A stretch of DNA of 64,000 bases from Stappia indica (GCF_001696535.1 NZ_MBQE01000001.1:1364001-1428000), one strand, 5' to 3'; positions 1-9,114 are shown, numbered from the stretch's first letter. Notes: generated by a model not told the origin, from the letters alone. Translations and numbers: made by a program.

Positions 1-569
1 TGCTGGATCTCGCCCGCATCGCTCATGTCGGCTTCGTCGACGAGGGCCGGCCGATGGTCATCCCGATGCTGCACGCCCGCATCAAGCGCACGCTCTACAT
101 CCACGGCGCCAAGGCGACGCGCATCGTCAAGGGGATGCAGGACCGCGCGCCGGTGTGTCTCACCGTGACGCTGCTGGACGGCATCGTCGTCGCCCGCTCC
201 GCCTTTCACCACTCGATGAACTACCGCTCGGTGGTGGTGCATGGCACCGCACGCCATGTCGTCAACGACTGGGAGCGCAAGGCCGCGCTCGTCGCCCTCA
301 CCGACCGGCTGTTGCCGGGCCGCTGGGACGAGGTACGACCGATGACCGACAAGGAGCTCGCCGCCACCGGGGTGCTCGCCATCGAGGTCGAGCACATCAC
401 CATGAAGCGGCGCGAGGGTCCACCGGTCGACGACGAGGAAGACTACGCCCTGCCGGTATGGGCCGGCGTCGTCGAGCTGGCCGAGACGGTCACCGCCGTC
501 ACGCCGGACGGGCGGCTGGCCCCGGACGTGCCGCGTCCGCGCTCGCTGCGCGACCTGGAGGAAGCCTGA
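1..569 (+). CDS. Pyridoxamine 5'-phosphate oxidase-like flavin split-barrel protein (5' end outside window)
   Basis: The reading frame is open from base 3, ahead of the first ATG at 54, so the gene starts left of the window. The visible ~188 residues look like the FMN-binding split barrel of small PNPOx-like proteins: a strand rich in hydrophobics (VCLTVTLLDGIVVARSAFHHS), then SVVVHGTARHV and a helix with the usual W-ExK-AL pattern. Such cytosolic proteins bind FMN, heme or F420; the substrate cannot be told from sequence. The last residues (RPRSLRDLEEA) are a normal tail, and the gene converges on the transglycosylase gene with only 21 bases between stops. Family assignment is fairly safe; function is open. 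Confidence 0.75.
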   Translation, partial: LDLARIAHVGFVDEGRPMVIPMLHARIKRTLYIHGAKATRIVKGMQDRAPVCLTVTLLDGIVVARSAFHHSMNYRSVVVHGTARHVVNDWERKAALVALTDRLLPGRWDEVRPMTDKELAATGVLAIEVEHITMKRREGPPVDDEEDYALPVWAGVVELAETVTAVTPDGRLAPDVPRPRSLRDLEEA

Positions 570-590
570 CCCCGGCCTCCTCGCCCCGCA

Positions 591-1091
591 TCAGCCGCGA
601 GCGAGGAGCTGCTTGACCTTGCCGCAATAGCGGCGGCTCACCGGGTTCATGCGCTTGGCGAAGTGGCCGGCATTGTAGCGCAGGATCGTTCCGCACAGGT
701 CGCCGCCGGCGCGCTTGTGGGCGCCTGCCAGGTATTTCATGCCGTAGGTGATGTTGGTCTTGGGATCGTAGAGCGCCTTGGCGCTGCCGCGGAAGCCGAC
801 GCCCCGCGCCGTCTGCGGCTTGATCTGCATCAGGCCGATTTCGCCGGCCCGGCCGCGCGCCCGCGGATTGTAGTTGCTTTCCACCCGCACGATGGCATGG
901 GCGAGGTCCGCCGGCAGGCCGTGCTTGCGGGCTTCCGCAGTGATCATGGCGTCGTATTTCGCGGCACGGCCGCCCGCCTCCAGGATCTTCGGATCGACCG
1001 TTGTGGTCGAAATCGCTGCCGACTGGCATGCCCCTGCGGCAAGAGCGAGAAGAAGCGCACCAATGAGACGCGGCGCCTTGAACTTGATCAT
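591..1091 (-). CDS. Lytic transglycosylase-like lipoprotein (SLT domain)
   Basis: This 166-residue protein begins with a lipoprotein signal (GALLLALAAGAC, lipid-anchored Cys 22), so it should sit in the outer membrane or periplasm. The SLT family 1 motifs are in order: RVESNYNP with the catalytic Glu 71, GLMQI at 87-90 and RYNAG near 128-132. Such enzymes cleave the MurNAc-GlcNAc bond of peptidoglycan to give 1,6-anhydro products. It is short compared with classic Slt/Mlt enzymes and carries little besides the domain. An AmpD-like amidase lies about 240 bases away on the same strand, so murein turnover is a local theme. A weakly AT-rich stretch at about 1150-1220 is the likely promoter region. 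Confidence 0.85.
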   Translation of the reverse strand: MIKFKAPRLIGALLLALAAGACQSAAISTTTVDPKILEAGGRAAKYDAMITAEARKHGLPADLAHAIVRVESNYNPRARGRAGEIGLMQIKPQTARGVGFRGSAKALYDPKTNITYGMKYLAGAHKRAGGDLCGTILRYNAGHFAKRMNPVSRRYCGKVKQLLARG

Positions 1092-1328
1092 ATGGCCGAC
1101 CTTCGAACTGTTCGTCGTTGTTGAGAGGCCGGCTGTATGGCGGCGCCGTAAGACGGAAATCCGGCGCGAACGATCACGAAATGTTACAAAAACACCGATA
1201 AAATGCGGCTAAAACGTGCAGAAATCATCGTCATTGACGAAACCATGGCCATCATCCCGGCAAACATGGCCGGGAGATGGCGGTGATTTGCGGATGTTGC
1301 GATGCAGCAATCGGCTCGGGACGCGGCG

Positions 1329-2084
1329 TCAGCCGAGCTGTGGAACTTTTTGCAAGAGCCGGTGCAGCGTCGCGATGGTCGACATGTCGGCGATGCCGTC
1401 GACCCGCTCCTGCCGGTGGTGACGCTGGAAGGCGGCGACCGCTGAGCGCGTGCGCTCGTCGAAGACCCCGGTGATCGGCATCTCGAAGCCGTAGAGCGCC
1501 AGCATCGACTGCAGCGCCTCGACGGGCTGACCGCCGTCGCCCTGCTGGAAGAAGCGCCCGCCCGACACCGGCTCCGGCGGAACATGCAGGCCGACGCCCG
1601 CCCCCGCCAGCCTGTCCCAGGGAAACAGCTCGCCCGGATCCTCCTTGCGCTCCGGCGCGACGTCCGAATGGCCGAGCACGTTCTGCGGCGCGATGCCGTG
1701 CCGGGCGCAGATGTCGCGGGCCAGTTCGATCACCGCAGCCACCTGCACCTCCGGGAAAGGCCGGTAGCCGTTCTCGTGGCCCGGATTGACGATCTCGATG
1801 CCGATGGAGCGCGAGTTGATGTCCCGCTCGCCCTTCCAGTAGGAGCGCCCCGCATGCCAGGCGCGCCGGCTCTCCGGCACCAGTTGCAGGATCGTCCCGT
1901 CCTCGTCGACCACGTAATGGGCCGAGACCTCGGCGCGCGGGTCGCACAGCCGCTGCAGGGCCTCCTCGCCGCTGGTCATGCCGGTATAGTGCAGCAGCAG
2001 CAGGCTGACCTCGCCGCTGCGCTCGTTGTGGTTCGGCGAAGGCCGCAGCCGCGCCGGCAGTCCGGTATCCGTCTTCACGCCCAT
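1329..2084 (-). CDS. N-acetylmuramoyl-L-alanine amidase, AmpD-like, with peptidoglycan-binding domain
   Basis: The ATG at 2084 is preferred over the open frame to 2162, because residues upstream are Arg-rich and unlike the family. The resulting 251-residue protein has an Amidase_2 fold: LHYTG with zinc ligand His 32, a conserved Glu in GIEIVNPGH, and GHSDVAPERKEDPG giving His 139 and Asp 149. A C-terminal PG_binding_1 repeat spans about 185-245 (ALQSMLALYGFEMPITGVFD). AmpD-type amidases cut the lactyl-Ala bond of anhydro-muropeptides during recycling. No signal peptide is evident, which agrees with a cytosolic recycling role, although the binding domain would also suit a cell-wall role. It lies 40 bases downstream of the DnaJ-domain gene, probably in one transcript. 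Confidence 0.87.
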   Translation of the reverse strand: MGVKTDTGLPARLRPSPNHNERSGEVSLLLLHYTGMTSGEEALQRLCDPRAEVSAHYVVDEDGTILQLVPESRRAWHAGRSYWKGERDINSRSIGIEIVNPGHENGYRPFPEVQVAAVIELARDICARHGIAPQNVLGHSDVAPERKEDPGELFPWDRLAGAGVGLHVPPEPVSGGRFFQQGDGGQPVEALQSMLALYGFEMPITGVFDERTRSAVAAFQRHHRQERVDGIADMSTIATLHRLLQKVPQLG

Positions 2085-2124
2085 CGGGGTCTTTCCATCG
2101 TCTCTTGCCCGGCGTCCCCGCCGG

Positions 2125-2823
2125 TCACAGTCCCCGCTCCGCCGCGATCTTGGCATAGGCAACGTTCAGCGCCGCCAGCCGGTCGTTGGCGATCCGCACG
2201 AACTCCTCCGGCACGCCGCGTGCGATCAGCCGGTCGGGATGGGTTTCCGCCACCAGCTTGCGGTAGTGGCGCTTGATCTCCTCGTCCGGCACGCTGCCGG
2301 CGATCCCCAGCACCCGGTACGGGTCTTCCTCGCTGCGCACATGGCGGGCGAGGATCTGGTTGAAGGCCCGCTCGTCCAGCCCGAAGATCTCGGCGATGCG
2401 CTGCAGGTAGGCCAGTTCGTATTCGTGGACGATGCCGTCCGCCTTGGCGATGTGGAACAGGGCATCGAGAATGTCGACGCGGATTTCCGGGTCGTCCGGA
2501 AACAGCGCCGCCAGCCGCTCCGCATAGGTCTCGAAGCCCGCGACATCCTGCTTGGCCAGGTTGAACAGGCGCGCGACGTTCCGCTCCTCGCCGGCCGGAA
2601 TGTCGAACACGTCGAGAAAGGCGATTTCCTCGTCGCCGGTCACGACGCCGTCCGCCTTCGCCATCTTCGCCGACAGCGCGATCATGGCGACGGTGAAGGC
2701 AACCGCCCGGTCGCCCCGCCCCTCGCCCGCGGACACGATGAACTGCACGATGCGGTCGACGATCTGGGCACCGCCCGCGCCGATTGCCGCCGCCACCGCA
2801 CTGATCGCAGACCAGATGTTCAT
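2125..2823 (-). CDS. djlA: TerB-DnaJ domain protein (DjlA-like co-chaperone)
   Basis: The 232-residue product has a hydrophobic N-terminus (residues 5-30), a TerB-like helical domain with two acidic repeats (AKADGVVTGDEEIAF near 55-69 and AKADGIVHEYELAYL near 126-140), and a C-terminal J domain from about 167. The J domain contains the essential HPD triad at 195-197 in VAETHPDRLI. DjlA proteins are membrane-linked DnaK co-chaperones; alphaproteobacterial versions often neighbour ampD, as here. The gap to the upstream SDR gene is 15 bases, so SDR, this gene and the amidase probably form one unit. The gene symbol is by architecture, not by proven function. Confidence 0.82.
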   Translation of the reverse strand: MNIWSAISAVAAAIGAGGAQIVDRIVQFIVSAGEGRGDRAVAFTVAMIALSAKMAKADGVVTGDEEIAFLDVFDIPAGEERNVARLFNLAKQDVAGFETYAERLAALFPDDPEIRVDILDALFHIAKADGIVHEYELAYLQRIAEIFGLDERAFNQILARHVRSEEDPYRVLGIAGSVPDEEIKRHYRKLVAETHPDRLIARGVPEEFVRIANDRLAALNVAYAKIAAERGL

Positions 2824-2838
2824 GTCGTCGTTGCCGCC

Positions 2839-3540
2839 TCAGACAGACCGCGTGATGCCGCCATCGACGCGCAGGTTCTGCCCCGTGATATAGCCGGCTC
2901 CGTCCGACAGCAGAAAGGCGACGGTGTCCGCCACTTCCTCCACCGTGCCATAGCGGCCCATCGGGATGCGCGCGCGGCGGTCTTCCTTTTCCGGCAGGCT
3001 GTCGATGAAGCCCGGCAGCACGTTGTTCATGCGGATGCCCTCGCCCGCATAGCGGTCGCAATAGAGCTTGGTGAAGGCGGCAAGCCCGGCGCGGAACACG
3101 CCCGAGGTCGGGAACGCCGCCTCCGGCTCGAACGCGGCATAGGTCGAGATGTTGACGATGGCGCCGCTCCCCTGCGCCTGGAACTGCGGCGTCACCAGCC
3201 GGCACATCCGCACCACGTTGAGCAGGTAATAGTCCATGCCCAGGTGCCAGTCCTCGTCGCTGATCGCCAGCACCTCGCCCTTCGGCCCGTGGCCGGCGCT
3301 GTTGACGACGGCATCGATCCGCCCGAAACGCGCCATCGCGGCGTCCACGAACGCGGCAAGGTCCTTCGGCTCCAGGTTCGACCCGGTATGGCCGAGCCCG
3401 CCCAGTTCCTCGGCCAGCGCCGCGCCCTTGCCGCTGGACGACAGGATGGCGACCCGCGCGCCCTCGCCCGCCAGCTTGCGCGCGATGGCGGCGCCCATGC
3501 CGCTGCCCGCGGCGGTCAGAAGTACGACCCGATCCTTCAT
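2839..3540 (-). CDS. SDR-family protein with substituted catalytic Tyr/Lys
   Basis: The ATG at 3540 gives 233 residues with the Rossmann start MKDRVVLLTAAGSGMGAAIA directly at the N-terminus; a longer frame exists but adds unrelated Arg-rich sequence. NSAG (80-83), the catalytic-type Ser 132 in VNIST, the PGF segment after the active site and the C-terminal GQNLRVDGG are all present. Where short-chain dehydrogenases carry YxxxK the protein reads S146-GVF-R150 (PTSGVFRAGL), so both catalytic residues are replaced. It may be an atypical SDR subgroup, a non-redox binder, or use another residue. The substrate is unknown. It heads the SDR-djlA-amidase group. Confidence 0.82.
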   Translation of the reverse strand: MKDRVVLLTAAGSGMGAAIARKLAGEGARVAILSSSGKGAALAEELGGLGHTGSNLEPKDLAAFVDAAMARFGRIDAVVNSAGHGPKGEVLAISDEDWHLGMDYYLLNVVRMCRLVTPQFQAQGSGAIVNISTYAAFEPEAAFPTSGVFRAGLAAFTKLYCDRYAGEGIRMNNVLPGFIDSLPEKEDRRARIPMGRYGTVEEVADTVAFLLSDGAGYITGQNLRVDGGITRSV

Positions 3541-3667
3541 GATGTCCCCGAACTGTTCCCCGTGACGCCTGCGGTACGGCGTTCGCGAACGAACACCGAC
3601 TCTTTCCAGCGTTCTAGCACAGACCGCCGGCCTCGCCACACGGGGCTGTCGCACGCCGTGAGGAGAC

Positions 3668-3700
3668 CTGCCCCGGCGCGCCGAACGGGCGCCGGGGCAG
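3668..3700 (-). terminator. 12-bp stem-loop just after fumC
   Basis: CTGCCCCGGCGC at 3668-3679 pairs perfectly with 3689-3700 across a 9-base loop. It starts 9 bases past the fumC stop on the minus strand. No U-run follows, so it may stabilise the mRNA end or act as a weak or factor-assisted terminator. Confidence 0.5.
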
Positions 3701-3709
3701 GAAACGACG

Positions 3710-5116
3710 TCAGATCTTCGGCATTGGCCCGGTCATCGAGGCTGCGTCGACGATCCGGTCGAAGGTCGCCGCGTCGATATGGCCCAGCGCCAGCGCCGCC
3801 TCGCGCAAGGTCGTGCCCTCGTGATGGGCGTGATGGGCAATCGCCGCCGCCTTGTCGTAGCCGATCTCCGGCGTCAGCGCCGTGACCAGCATCAGCGAGC
3901 GGTTGACGGTCTCGGCCAGCCGCGCCTCGTCCGCCTCCATGCCGGCAACGGCGAAGCGCGCGAAATGCTCCATCCCGTCGGCGAGCATGCGGCAGCTTTC
4001 CACCACGTTGGCGCCCAGCATCGGCTTGTAGACGTTCATCTCCAGCAACCCGCCGGCCCCGGCAAAGCCGCTGGCGACATCAAGGCCGATCACCTGCACG
4101 CTGAGCATCGCCAGCGCCTCGCACTGGGTCGGATTGACCTTGCCCGGCATGATCGAGGAGCCCGGCTCGTTTTCCGGCAGGCGCAGTTCGGCAAAGCCGG
4201 CGCGCGGGCCGCAGGACAGCAGGCGGATGTCGTTGGCGATCTTGTGCAGCGACACCGCCAGCACCTTCAGCATGGACGAGGCCGCCACCATCGCGTCATG
4301 CGCGCCCATCACCGTGAACTTGTTCGCCGCCGCCTCGAAGGGCAGGCCGCAGCGCTGCGCCAGCTCCGCCGCCACCTTGCCGTCGAAGCCCTCCGGCGCG
4401 TTCAGCCCGGTGCCGACGGCGGTGCCGCCGATGGCCAGCTTCATCAGCCCCTTGAGCGCGAAGGCGAGCCGCTCGTCGTTGTCGTCCAGCATGCCGACAT
4501 AGCCGGCGAACTCCTGGCCGAGCGTCATCGGCACCGCGTCCTGCATGTGCGTGCGGCCGATCTTCACCAGCCCCTGCCAGGCATGGGCCTTCTCGGCCAG
4601 CGCATCGCGCAGCACCTTCAGCGCCGGCCGCACCCGGTTGGCGATCATAAGCGCCGACGCCACGTTCAGCGCCGTCGGCACCACGTCGTTGGACGACTGC
4701 GAGCGGTTGACGTGGTCGTTGGGATGGACCGGATCCTTGGAGCCGATCCGCCCGCCGCTGAGCTCGATGGCCCGGTTGGCGATCACCTCGTTGACGTTCA
4801 TGTTCGCCTGGGTGCCCGAGCCGGTCATCCACACATGCAGGGGGAACTCGCCGTCGTGCCGGCCGCCGACCACTTCCTCGGCGGCCGTCACGATGAGGTC
4901 GGCACGCTTCTGGTCCAGCACGCCGATCTGCGCATTGGCCAGCGCGGCGGCGCGCTTGACCTCGGCCAGCGCGTGAATGATCTCCAGCGGGAACGGATCG
5001 CGGCCGATGGCGAAGTGATGGCGCGCGCGCTCGGTCTGGGCGCCCCAGTAGCGATCCGCCGGCACGTCCACCGGCCCCATCGAGTCGGTCTCGATACGCG
5101 TGTTGTCTGCGGTCAT
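3710..5116 (-). CDS. fumC: Class II fumarate hydratase
   Basis: This is a full-length class II fumarase (468 residues from the ATG at 5116; the frame extends 9 codons further upstream). It interconverts fumarate and L-malate in the TCA cycle as a cytosolic homotetramer without an iron-sulfur cluster. Hallmarks are [19 protein letters not shown] at the N-terminus, [44 protein letters not shown], and the superfamily signature [13 protein letters not shown] carrying the mobile catalytic Ser loop. It is divergent from the GGDEF-EAL gene, sharing a roughly 110-base promoter region, and is followed by a perfect 12-bp stem-loop. Confidence 0.96.
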   Translation of the reverse strand: MTADNTRIETDSMGPVDVPADRYWGAQTERARHHFAIGRDPFPLEIIHALAEVKRAAALANAQIGVLDQKRADLIVTAAEEVVGGRHDGEFPLHVWMTGSGTQANMNVNEVIANRAIELSGGRIGSKDPVHPNDHVNRSQSSNDVVPTALNVASALMIANRVRPALKVLRDALAEKAHAWQGLVKIGRTHMQDAVPMTLGQEFAGYVGMLDDNDERLAFALKGLMKLAIGGTAVGTGLNAPEGFDGKVAAELAQRCGLPFEAAANKFTVMGAHDAMVAASSMLKVLAVSLHKIANDIRLLSCGPRAGFAELRLPENEPGSSIMPGKVNPTQCEALAMLSVQVIGLDVASGFAGAGGLLEMNVYKPMLGANVVESCRMLADGMEHFARFAVAGMEADEARLAETVNRSLMLVTALTPEIGYDKAAAIAHHAHHEGTTLREAALALGHIDAATFDRIVDAASMTGPMPKI

Positions 5117-5230
5117 GGTCTGCTCCGTCTTACCCAGCGTCATGATCTGCCGCTCGGCAGAATCCGGACGCTTGATTCAATGTCTGGAAACCTTGCGATG
5201 TCATGATCCATCCCCAGGACACATTCACGA

Positions 5231-7591
5231 TTGAAGGCGGCGGCATCGCGTCGCCAGGGACAGGTCAGGTTGCGCAACCTAAAGACGTTGCTGGGCATCT
5301 TTGTGGGCGTGTTGATCGTTGCAGGTTTCGCCGGCACGATCCAGGCAACAAATGTATTCTTTTCCAAGGCGATTTACACCCGCGATGCCCAGGAGACGGC
5401 GCGGCGGCTCGACCGCGACCTGAACCACCACCTGCTGAGGGACGGCAAGCTCGCCGATGTGCATGCCGCCTTCGCCGACGAGAGCCTGCGCCGCTCCATC
5501 GACAGCGTCGATGCCCAGGGGGAGGTCGATCGCGAGGACACGGGCGACGCCCGGACCGTCGATGCGACAGGGCCCGCCCTGCCGACAGCCAATCCCAGGG
5601 CCGACCGCGAGGCCTCGCTCACCGAGTTCCTGGAAGAGATCGACAGCACGGACCTGGCCACCACCGTCGCCATGCTCCGCTTCGCGCCCGGCGCCGTGTC
5701 GCTGTCGGAAGCCTCCGTGCTGCCGCGCATCGATCCGCAGGCGCTCGAGCAGCTTGCCCCGCGCATCGAGAACCTGATGCGCAGCCTCGCTGCCGGCGAG
5801 CAGCGCGCGGTCGACATTCCCTCCACCCTGTTCGGCAAGCGCTCCGGCGCCACCCTGCTGGCCGTGCCGATCCGCGACGGCAACGCTGTCGAAGGCGCGA
5901 TCATCCTGTTCTACGACCAGGCGACGACCGGCCTGTTCCTGACCGAGGTGGTGCAGATCGGCATCGCCATCCTGATCGCGATGATCTTCGTCGCCGTCGG
6001 CCTTGCCGCCCTGTTCATGTGGATGCGCTTCCGCGACCGGCTGAAGGCCAGCAAGACGATCCAGTTCCTCGCCCATCACGACGCCCTCACCGGCCTGCCC
6101 AACCGCACCGTCTTCTCCACCAAGCTGAACGAGGCGCTGCGGCTCGCCAGCGCCAGGGCCGGCAATCTGGCGGTGATGCTGATCGACGTCGACAAGTTCA
6201 AGGCGATCAACGACACGCACGGCCATGCGGCGGGCGATCTCTTCCTGCAGGTGATCGCCGACCGGCTGAGCAACGTCTTCGGCAACCACCTGGTCGCACG
6301 CCTGTCGGGCGACGAGTTCGCGGTGCTGATCGCCCGCGATCTCGACCGCAAGGCGGTGACCCAGCTCGCCTCCTCGATGATCGCCGCGACCCGCATTCCC
6401 ACCCGCATCGACGGCAAGGACATCCCGATCTCGCTGTCCATCGGCGTTGCCCAGGCCTCGGAGGCCGCCTGGCGCGCCTCGCGCCTGCTGCACTGCGCCG
6501 ACCTTGCCCTGTACCGGGCCAAGCATTCGGGCCGCTCCACCTATATCTGGTACACGCCGGACATGGACGCCGAGGCGCAGAAGCGCAAGGCGCTGGAAGG
6601 CGACCTGCGCAAGGCGCTGGCCCAGGACGAGTTCCGCCTGCTCTACCAGCCGCAATTCTCGCTGCGCGACCTCAAGCTGACCGGCTACGAGGCCCTGCTG
6701 CGCTGGGAGCATCCCGAGCGCGGCACCATCTCGCCGACCGTCTTCATCCCCATTGCGGAGGATGCGGGCCTCATCGAGGAAATCGGCGCCTGGGTGCTGC
6801 TGCATGCCTGCCGCGAGGCCTCGCGCTGGCGCGACACCTCGCTCACCGTCGCGGTCAATATCTCGCCGGCACAGTTCAGCCCCGGCCAGACCGAGGAGCG
6901 CGTTGCCCACGCGCTCAAGGTCAGCGGCCTTGCGCCGGAGCGGCTGGAGGTGGAGATCACCGAAAGCCTGCTGATCTCCGACACCAATGCCGTCGTGAAG
7001 ACGCTGACGCAGATCCGCCAGATGGGCGTCTCCGTGGCGATGGACGATTTCGGCACCGGCTATTCGAGCCTCAGCTACCTGTCGCGCTTCCCCTTCGACA
7101 CGATCAAGATCGACCGCTCCTTCGTCGCCACCGTCGGCAAGAACCCGACGACCGACGCGATCATCGCCTCCATCGTCGGCCTCGGGCGCTCGCTCGAGGT
7201 CACGATCACCGCGGAGGGCGTGGAGGACGAGCTTCAGGTCGCGCTGCTGCGCGCCGCCGGCTGCGACAAGGTGCAGGGCTTCCTCTTCGGCAAGCCGATG
7301 GACCTCACCGACCAGTCGGCCAGCGACACCGTCGCCCTTGCCCAGCAGACCCGCCGGGAAAAGCTGCTGCTGACCGCCGGCGAGCCCGAGCTGCCGCAGC
7401 TTCCCCTCGCCATGCCCGAGACAGCGGAAGCGCACGCCCCCCGCCTCCCCGACATCGATATCGGCGCCGATATCGATACCCTCGCCATGGACCTGGATGT
7501 CGACGGCGCGCCGATGCCGGCCGATGCGGAAGACGGACGCGAAGACACGGCCCCCGCGCACGATCGGGCCCGCGCCGTCGGCGCGGTCTGA
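5231..7591 (+). CDS. Membrane GGDEF-EAL protein (cyclic-di-GMP turnover)
   Basis: The start is probably the TTG at 5231 (a second TTG lies at 5270), giving about 786 residues. TM1 is near 19-40, a roughly 190-residue periplasmic segment follows, and TM2 is near 236-262. A GGDEF domain begins about 282 (HHDALTGLPNR) with active-site SGDEF at 359-363, a tolerated variant. An EAL domain follows with E487-A-L in GYEALLRWEHPE, the DDFGTGYSSL loop and KIDRSF, so phosphodiesterase residues look intact. A low-complexity acidic tail of about 80 residues ends the protein. It probably senses a periplasmic signal and adjusts cyclic di-GMP; which activity dominates cannot be read from sequence. Confidence 0.88.
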   Translation: MKAAASRRQGQVRLRNLKTLLGIFVGVLIVAGFAGTIQATNVFFSKAIYTRDAQETARRLDRDLNHHLLRDGKLADVHAAFADESLRRSIDSVDAQGEVDREDTGDARTVDATGPALPTANPRADREASLTEFLEEIDSTDLATTVAMLRFAPGAVSLSEASVLPRIDPQALEQLAPRIENLMRSLAAGEQRAVDIPSTLFGKRSGATLLAVPIRDGNAVEGAIILFYDQATTGLFLTEVVQIGIAILIAMIFVAVGLAALFMWMRFRDRLKASKTIQFLAHHDALTGLPNRTVFSTKLNEALRLASARAGNLAVMLIDVDKFKAINDTHGHAAGDLFLQVIADRLSNVFGNHLVARLSGDEFAVLIARDLDRKAVTQLASSMIAATRIPTRIDGKDIPISLSIGVAQASEAAWRASRLLHCADLALYRAKHSGRSTYIWYTPDMDAEAQKRKALEGDLRKALAQDEFRLLYQPQFSLRDLKLTGYEALLRWEHPERGTISPTVFIPIAEDAGLIEEIGAWVLLHACREASRWRDTSLTVAVNISPAQFSPGQTEERVAHALKVSGLAPERLEVEITESLLISDTNAVVKTLTQIRQMGVSVAMDDFGTGYSSLSYLSRFPFDTIKIDRSFVATVGKNPTTDAIIASIVGLGRSLEVTITAEGVEDELQVALLRAAGCDKVQGFLFGKPMDLTDQSASDTVALAQQTRREKLLLTAGEPELPQLPLAMPETAEAHAPRLPDIDIGADIDTLAMDLDVDGAPMPADAEDGREDTAPAHDRARAVGAV

Positions 7592-7606
7592 GGCGGCGCG
7601 GGCGCC

Positions 7607-8149
7607 CTACATTGCGGCTGCGGCGCGCGCGGCCTGGTCGTAATGGCCGGAGACCGAGCGCAGCGTCGCGGCCAGCCGCGACAACTCCATCTCGTCCATG
7701 CCCAGCCCCTTCACCGGGCCGACCAGCAGCGCCTCGCGCAGCCGGCGATACTCCATGCAGATCGCCTCGCCGGCGCGGGTGATCGCCACCGTCTTTTCCT
7801 TGCCGCGCTTGCCCGTCTCCACCAATCCGGCGGCGGCCAGCTTCTTCAGCGCATAGGTGACGGTGTGGGTGTCCTCGATGTTCAGCACCAGGCAGATGTC
7901 GGCGAGCGACTTGGGCCGCCCGCGGTGATTGACCGAATGCAGCACCAACGTGTCGAGCGGGCTCATGCCCGGCGCTCCGGCCGCTGCCATGCAGCGCACC
8001 ATCCAGCGGTGATAGGCGTTGACCATCATGGTCACCGCGAACTCGACCTCCGAAAGCGCCGGCATGGCACCCGAGGCGAGATGGGCGGCAGACACGACCG
8101 GCCCGATACCGCCGCGCGCAATGTCTTCGGACTGGGTGCTGTCTGTCAT
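7607..8149 (-). CDS. MarR-like winged-helix transcriptional regulator
   Basis: The 180-residue protein has the MarR layout: N-terminal helices, a recognition region RPKSLADICLVLNIEDTHTVTYALKKLAAAGLVE, then the wing GKRGKEKTVAITRAGE and a C-terminal dimer helix. It belongs to the MarR-type group with a long N-terminus rather than the classical 140-residue regulators. It lies 84 bases downstream of the racemase gene on the same strand, so it may be co-transcribed with it. That makes it the nearest candidate for the regulator that reads the shared motif at 9088 and 13651. This link is inferred only; a GntR/FCD regulator encoded elsewhere is the main alternative. Confidence 0.83.
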   Translation of the reverse strand: MTDSTQSEDIARGGIGPVVSAAHLASGAMPALSEVEFAVTMMVNAYHRWMVRCMAAAGAPGMSPLDTLVLHSVNHRGRPKSLADICLVLNIEDTHTVTYALKKLAAAGLVETGKRGKEKTVAITRAGEAICMEYRRLREALLVGPVKGLGMDEMELSRLAATLRSVSGHYDQAARAAAAM

Positions 8150-8233
8150 GAAATTCCTGCCTGAATTGATCTGGCCAAGGCTACGGCAGGGAGCTGCGAA
8201 AGAGCAACCATCCTTCCGGCTAGGGCCCTTGCT

Positions 8234-8953
8234 CTAGGGCAGCGGATGGCGTCGCGGCACCAGGCCGGAGTGGAACCAGGTCACGAAACTCTCGATGGAA
8301 TAGACCGGCACGCCCGTCGCCGCCCGGATGTCGGCGGCATAGGGCACCATGTTCGTGCATTCCAGCACGATGGCGCCGACCTCCGGATTGCGCGCCAGCA
8401 GCGCCTTTGCCGCCTCCACGTTGTCGGCCCGCGCGGCCTCCACGTCGAGCGCCTCCTCGTTGTCGAGGATCGCGCGGGTAAACTCGCGCCCGCCCTCGGT
8501 GCCCATCACCGGCGTGTCGGCGGGGCAGCCGGCGGCCGCCAGATGCGCGCCCGTCAGCGAACCGGCGGAGATCGTCAGGATGCCGGCGCGCTTGCCCGGC
8601 GGCAGCAACCGGTCGACCAGCGGCACCTGCATCAGGGAGGAGGCGGCGACCGGAACCTGGAGCGCGGCCTGCAGGTCGCGCTGGAACAGCGACAGGAACC
8701 CGCAATTGGTGGTGATGCCATCGACGCCGTCGGCAACGAGCTCGCGCCCCGCCGCGATGAACGCATCCAGCAGCCCGCTCGCGCCCTGCCGCACCGCCCT
8801 GTCGGGCGTCGCATCGCGCACGATGCGGTAATGCACCGGGAACGGCCAGGTCAGCGCATTGCCCATGTCGCCGGGGATGCGCGGAAAGCGCGCCTCCAGC
8901 ATCAGGATCCCCACCGCCGCGCCGTAAAGCGCCTTGCCGCCACGCACCGTCAT
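8234..8953 (-). CDS. Aspartate/glutamate/hydantoin racemase-family protein
   Basis: The ATG at 8953 has a GGGAGG ribosome site 8-9 bases upstream, so the longer frame to 9046 is discarded. The 239-residue product has the two-cysteine racemase pattern: C84 in GITTNCGFL and C199 in IVLECTNMVPYA, with one Cys expected to serve each face of the substrate. The opening GKALYGAAVGILMLEARFPR and the mention of MGNALTWPFPV are typical of an uncharacterised Asp/Glu racemase subgroup. It is divergent from the FAD oxidoreductase and TRAP genes. A role in inverting a hydantoin or amino-acid intermediate of that pathway fits the context, but the substrate is not known. Confidence 0.85.
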   Translation of the reverse strand: MTVRGGKALYGAAVGILMLEARFPRIPGDMGNALTWPFPVHYRIVRDATPDRAVRQGASGLLDAFIAAGRELVADGVDGITTNCGFLSLFQRDLQAALQVPVAASSLMQVPLVDRLLPPGKRAGILTISAGSLTGAHLAAAGCPADTPVMGTEGGREFTRAILDNEEALDVEAARADNVEAAKALLARNPEVGAIVLECTNMVPYAADIRAATGVPVYSIESFVTWFHSGLVPRRHPLP

Positions 8954-9087
8954 CTCAGCTGCCTCCCGCGCAGGCGTTGCTGCCCGCCCTGCCGCAAACC
9001 CTGCGTCAGCCGCACCAACAACGCCCCTTCTCGAGGATCTGTGCACCGGAACGTCTGCAACACAAGGATCTTGCGCAGACTATTAAG

Positions 9088-9114
9088 GACATTTTGTCGA
9101 TAAATTGTTGACAA
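9088..9114. promoter_or_regulatory. Probable operator, copy 1 (shared with 13651-13677)
   Basis: TTGTCGATAAATTGTTGACA plus a final A (9094-9114) is an imperfect 21-bp palindrome with perfect TTGTC/GACAA arms. It can also be read as two TTGTNNAYAA half-sites separated by one A. Including GACA at 9088-9091 and TTT, 25 bases up to 9112 match the second copy with a single mismatch. It lies between the divergent racemase (start 8953) and FAD oxidoreductase (start 9164), 50 bases before the latter. Binding by the local MarR-like protein or by a GntR/FCD regulator is inferred. Confidence 0.72.

Noticed and set aside
1255-1275. A 7-bp hairpin (TCCCGGC/GCCGGGA) downstream of the AmpD-like gene.
   Set aside because: Short stem, no U-run and over 50 bases from the stop; too weak to list as a terminator.
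5203-7782. A plus-strand frame of 859 codons and a minus-strand frame of 760 codons over the GGDEF-EAL gene.
   Set aside because: Both are out-of-frame Arg/Pro- or His/Gly-rich translations; the GGDEF-EAL frame has all motifs.
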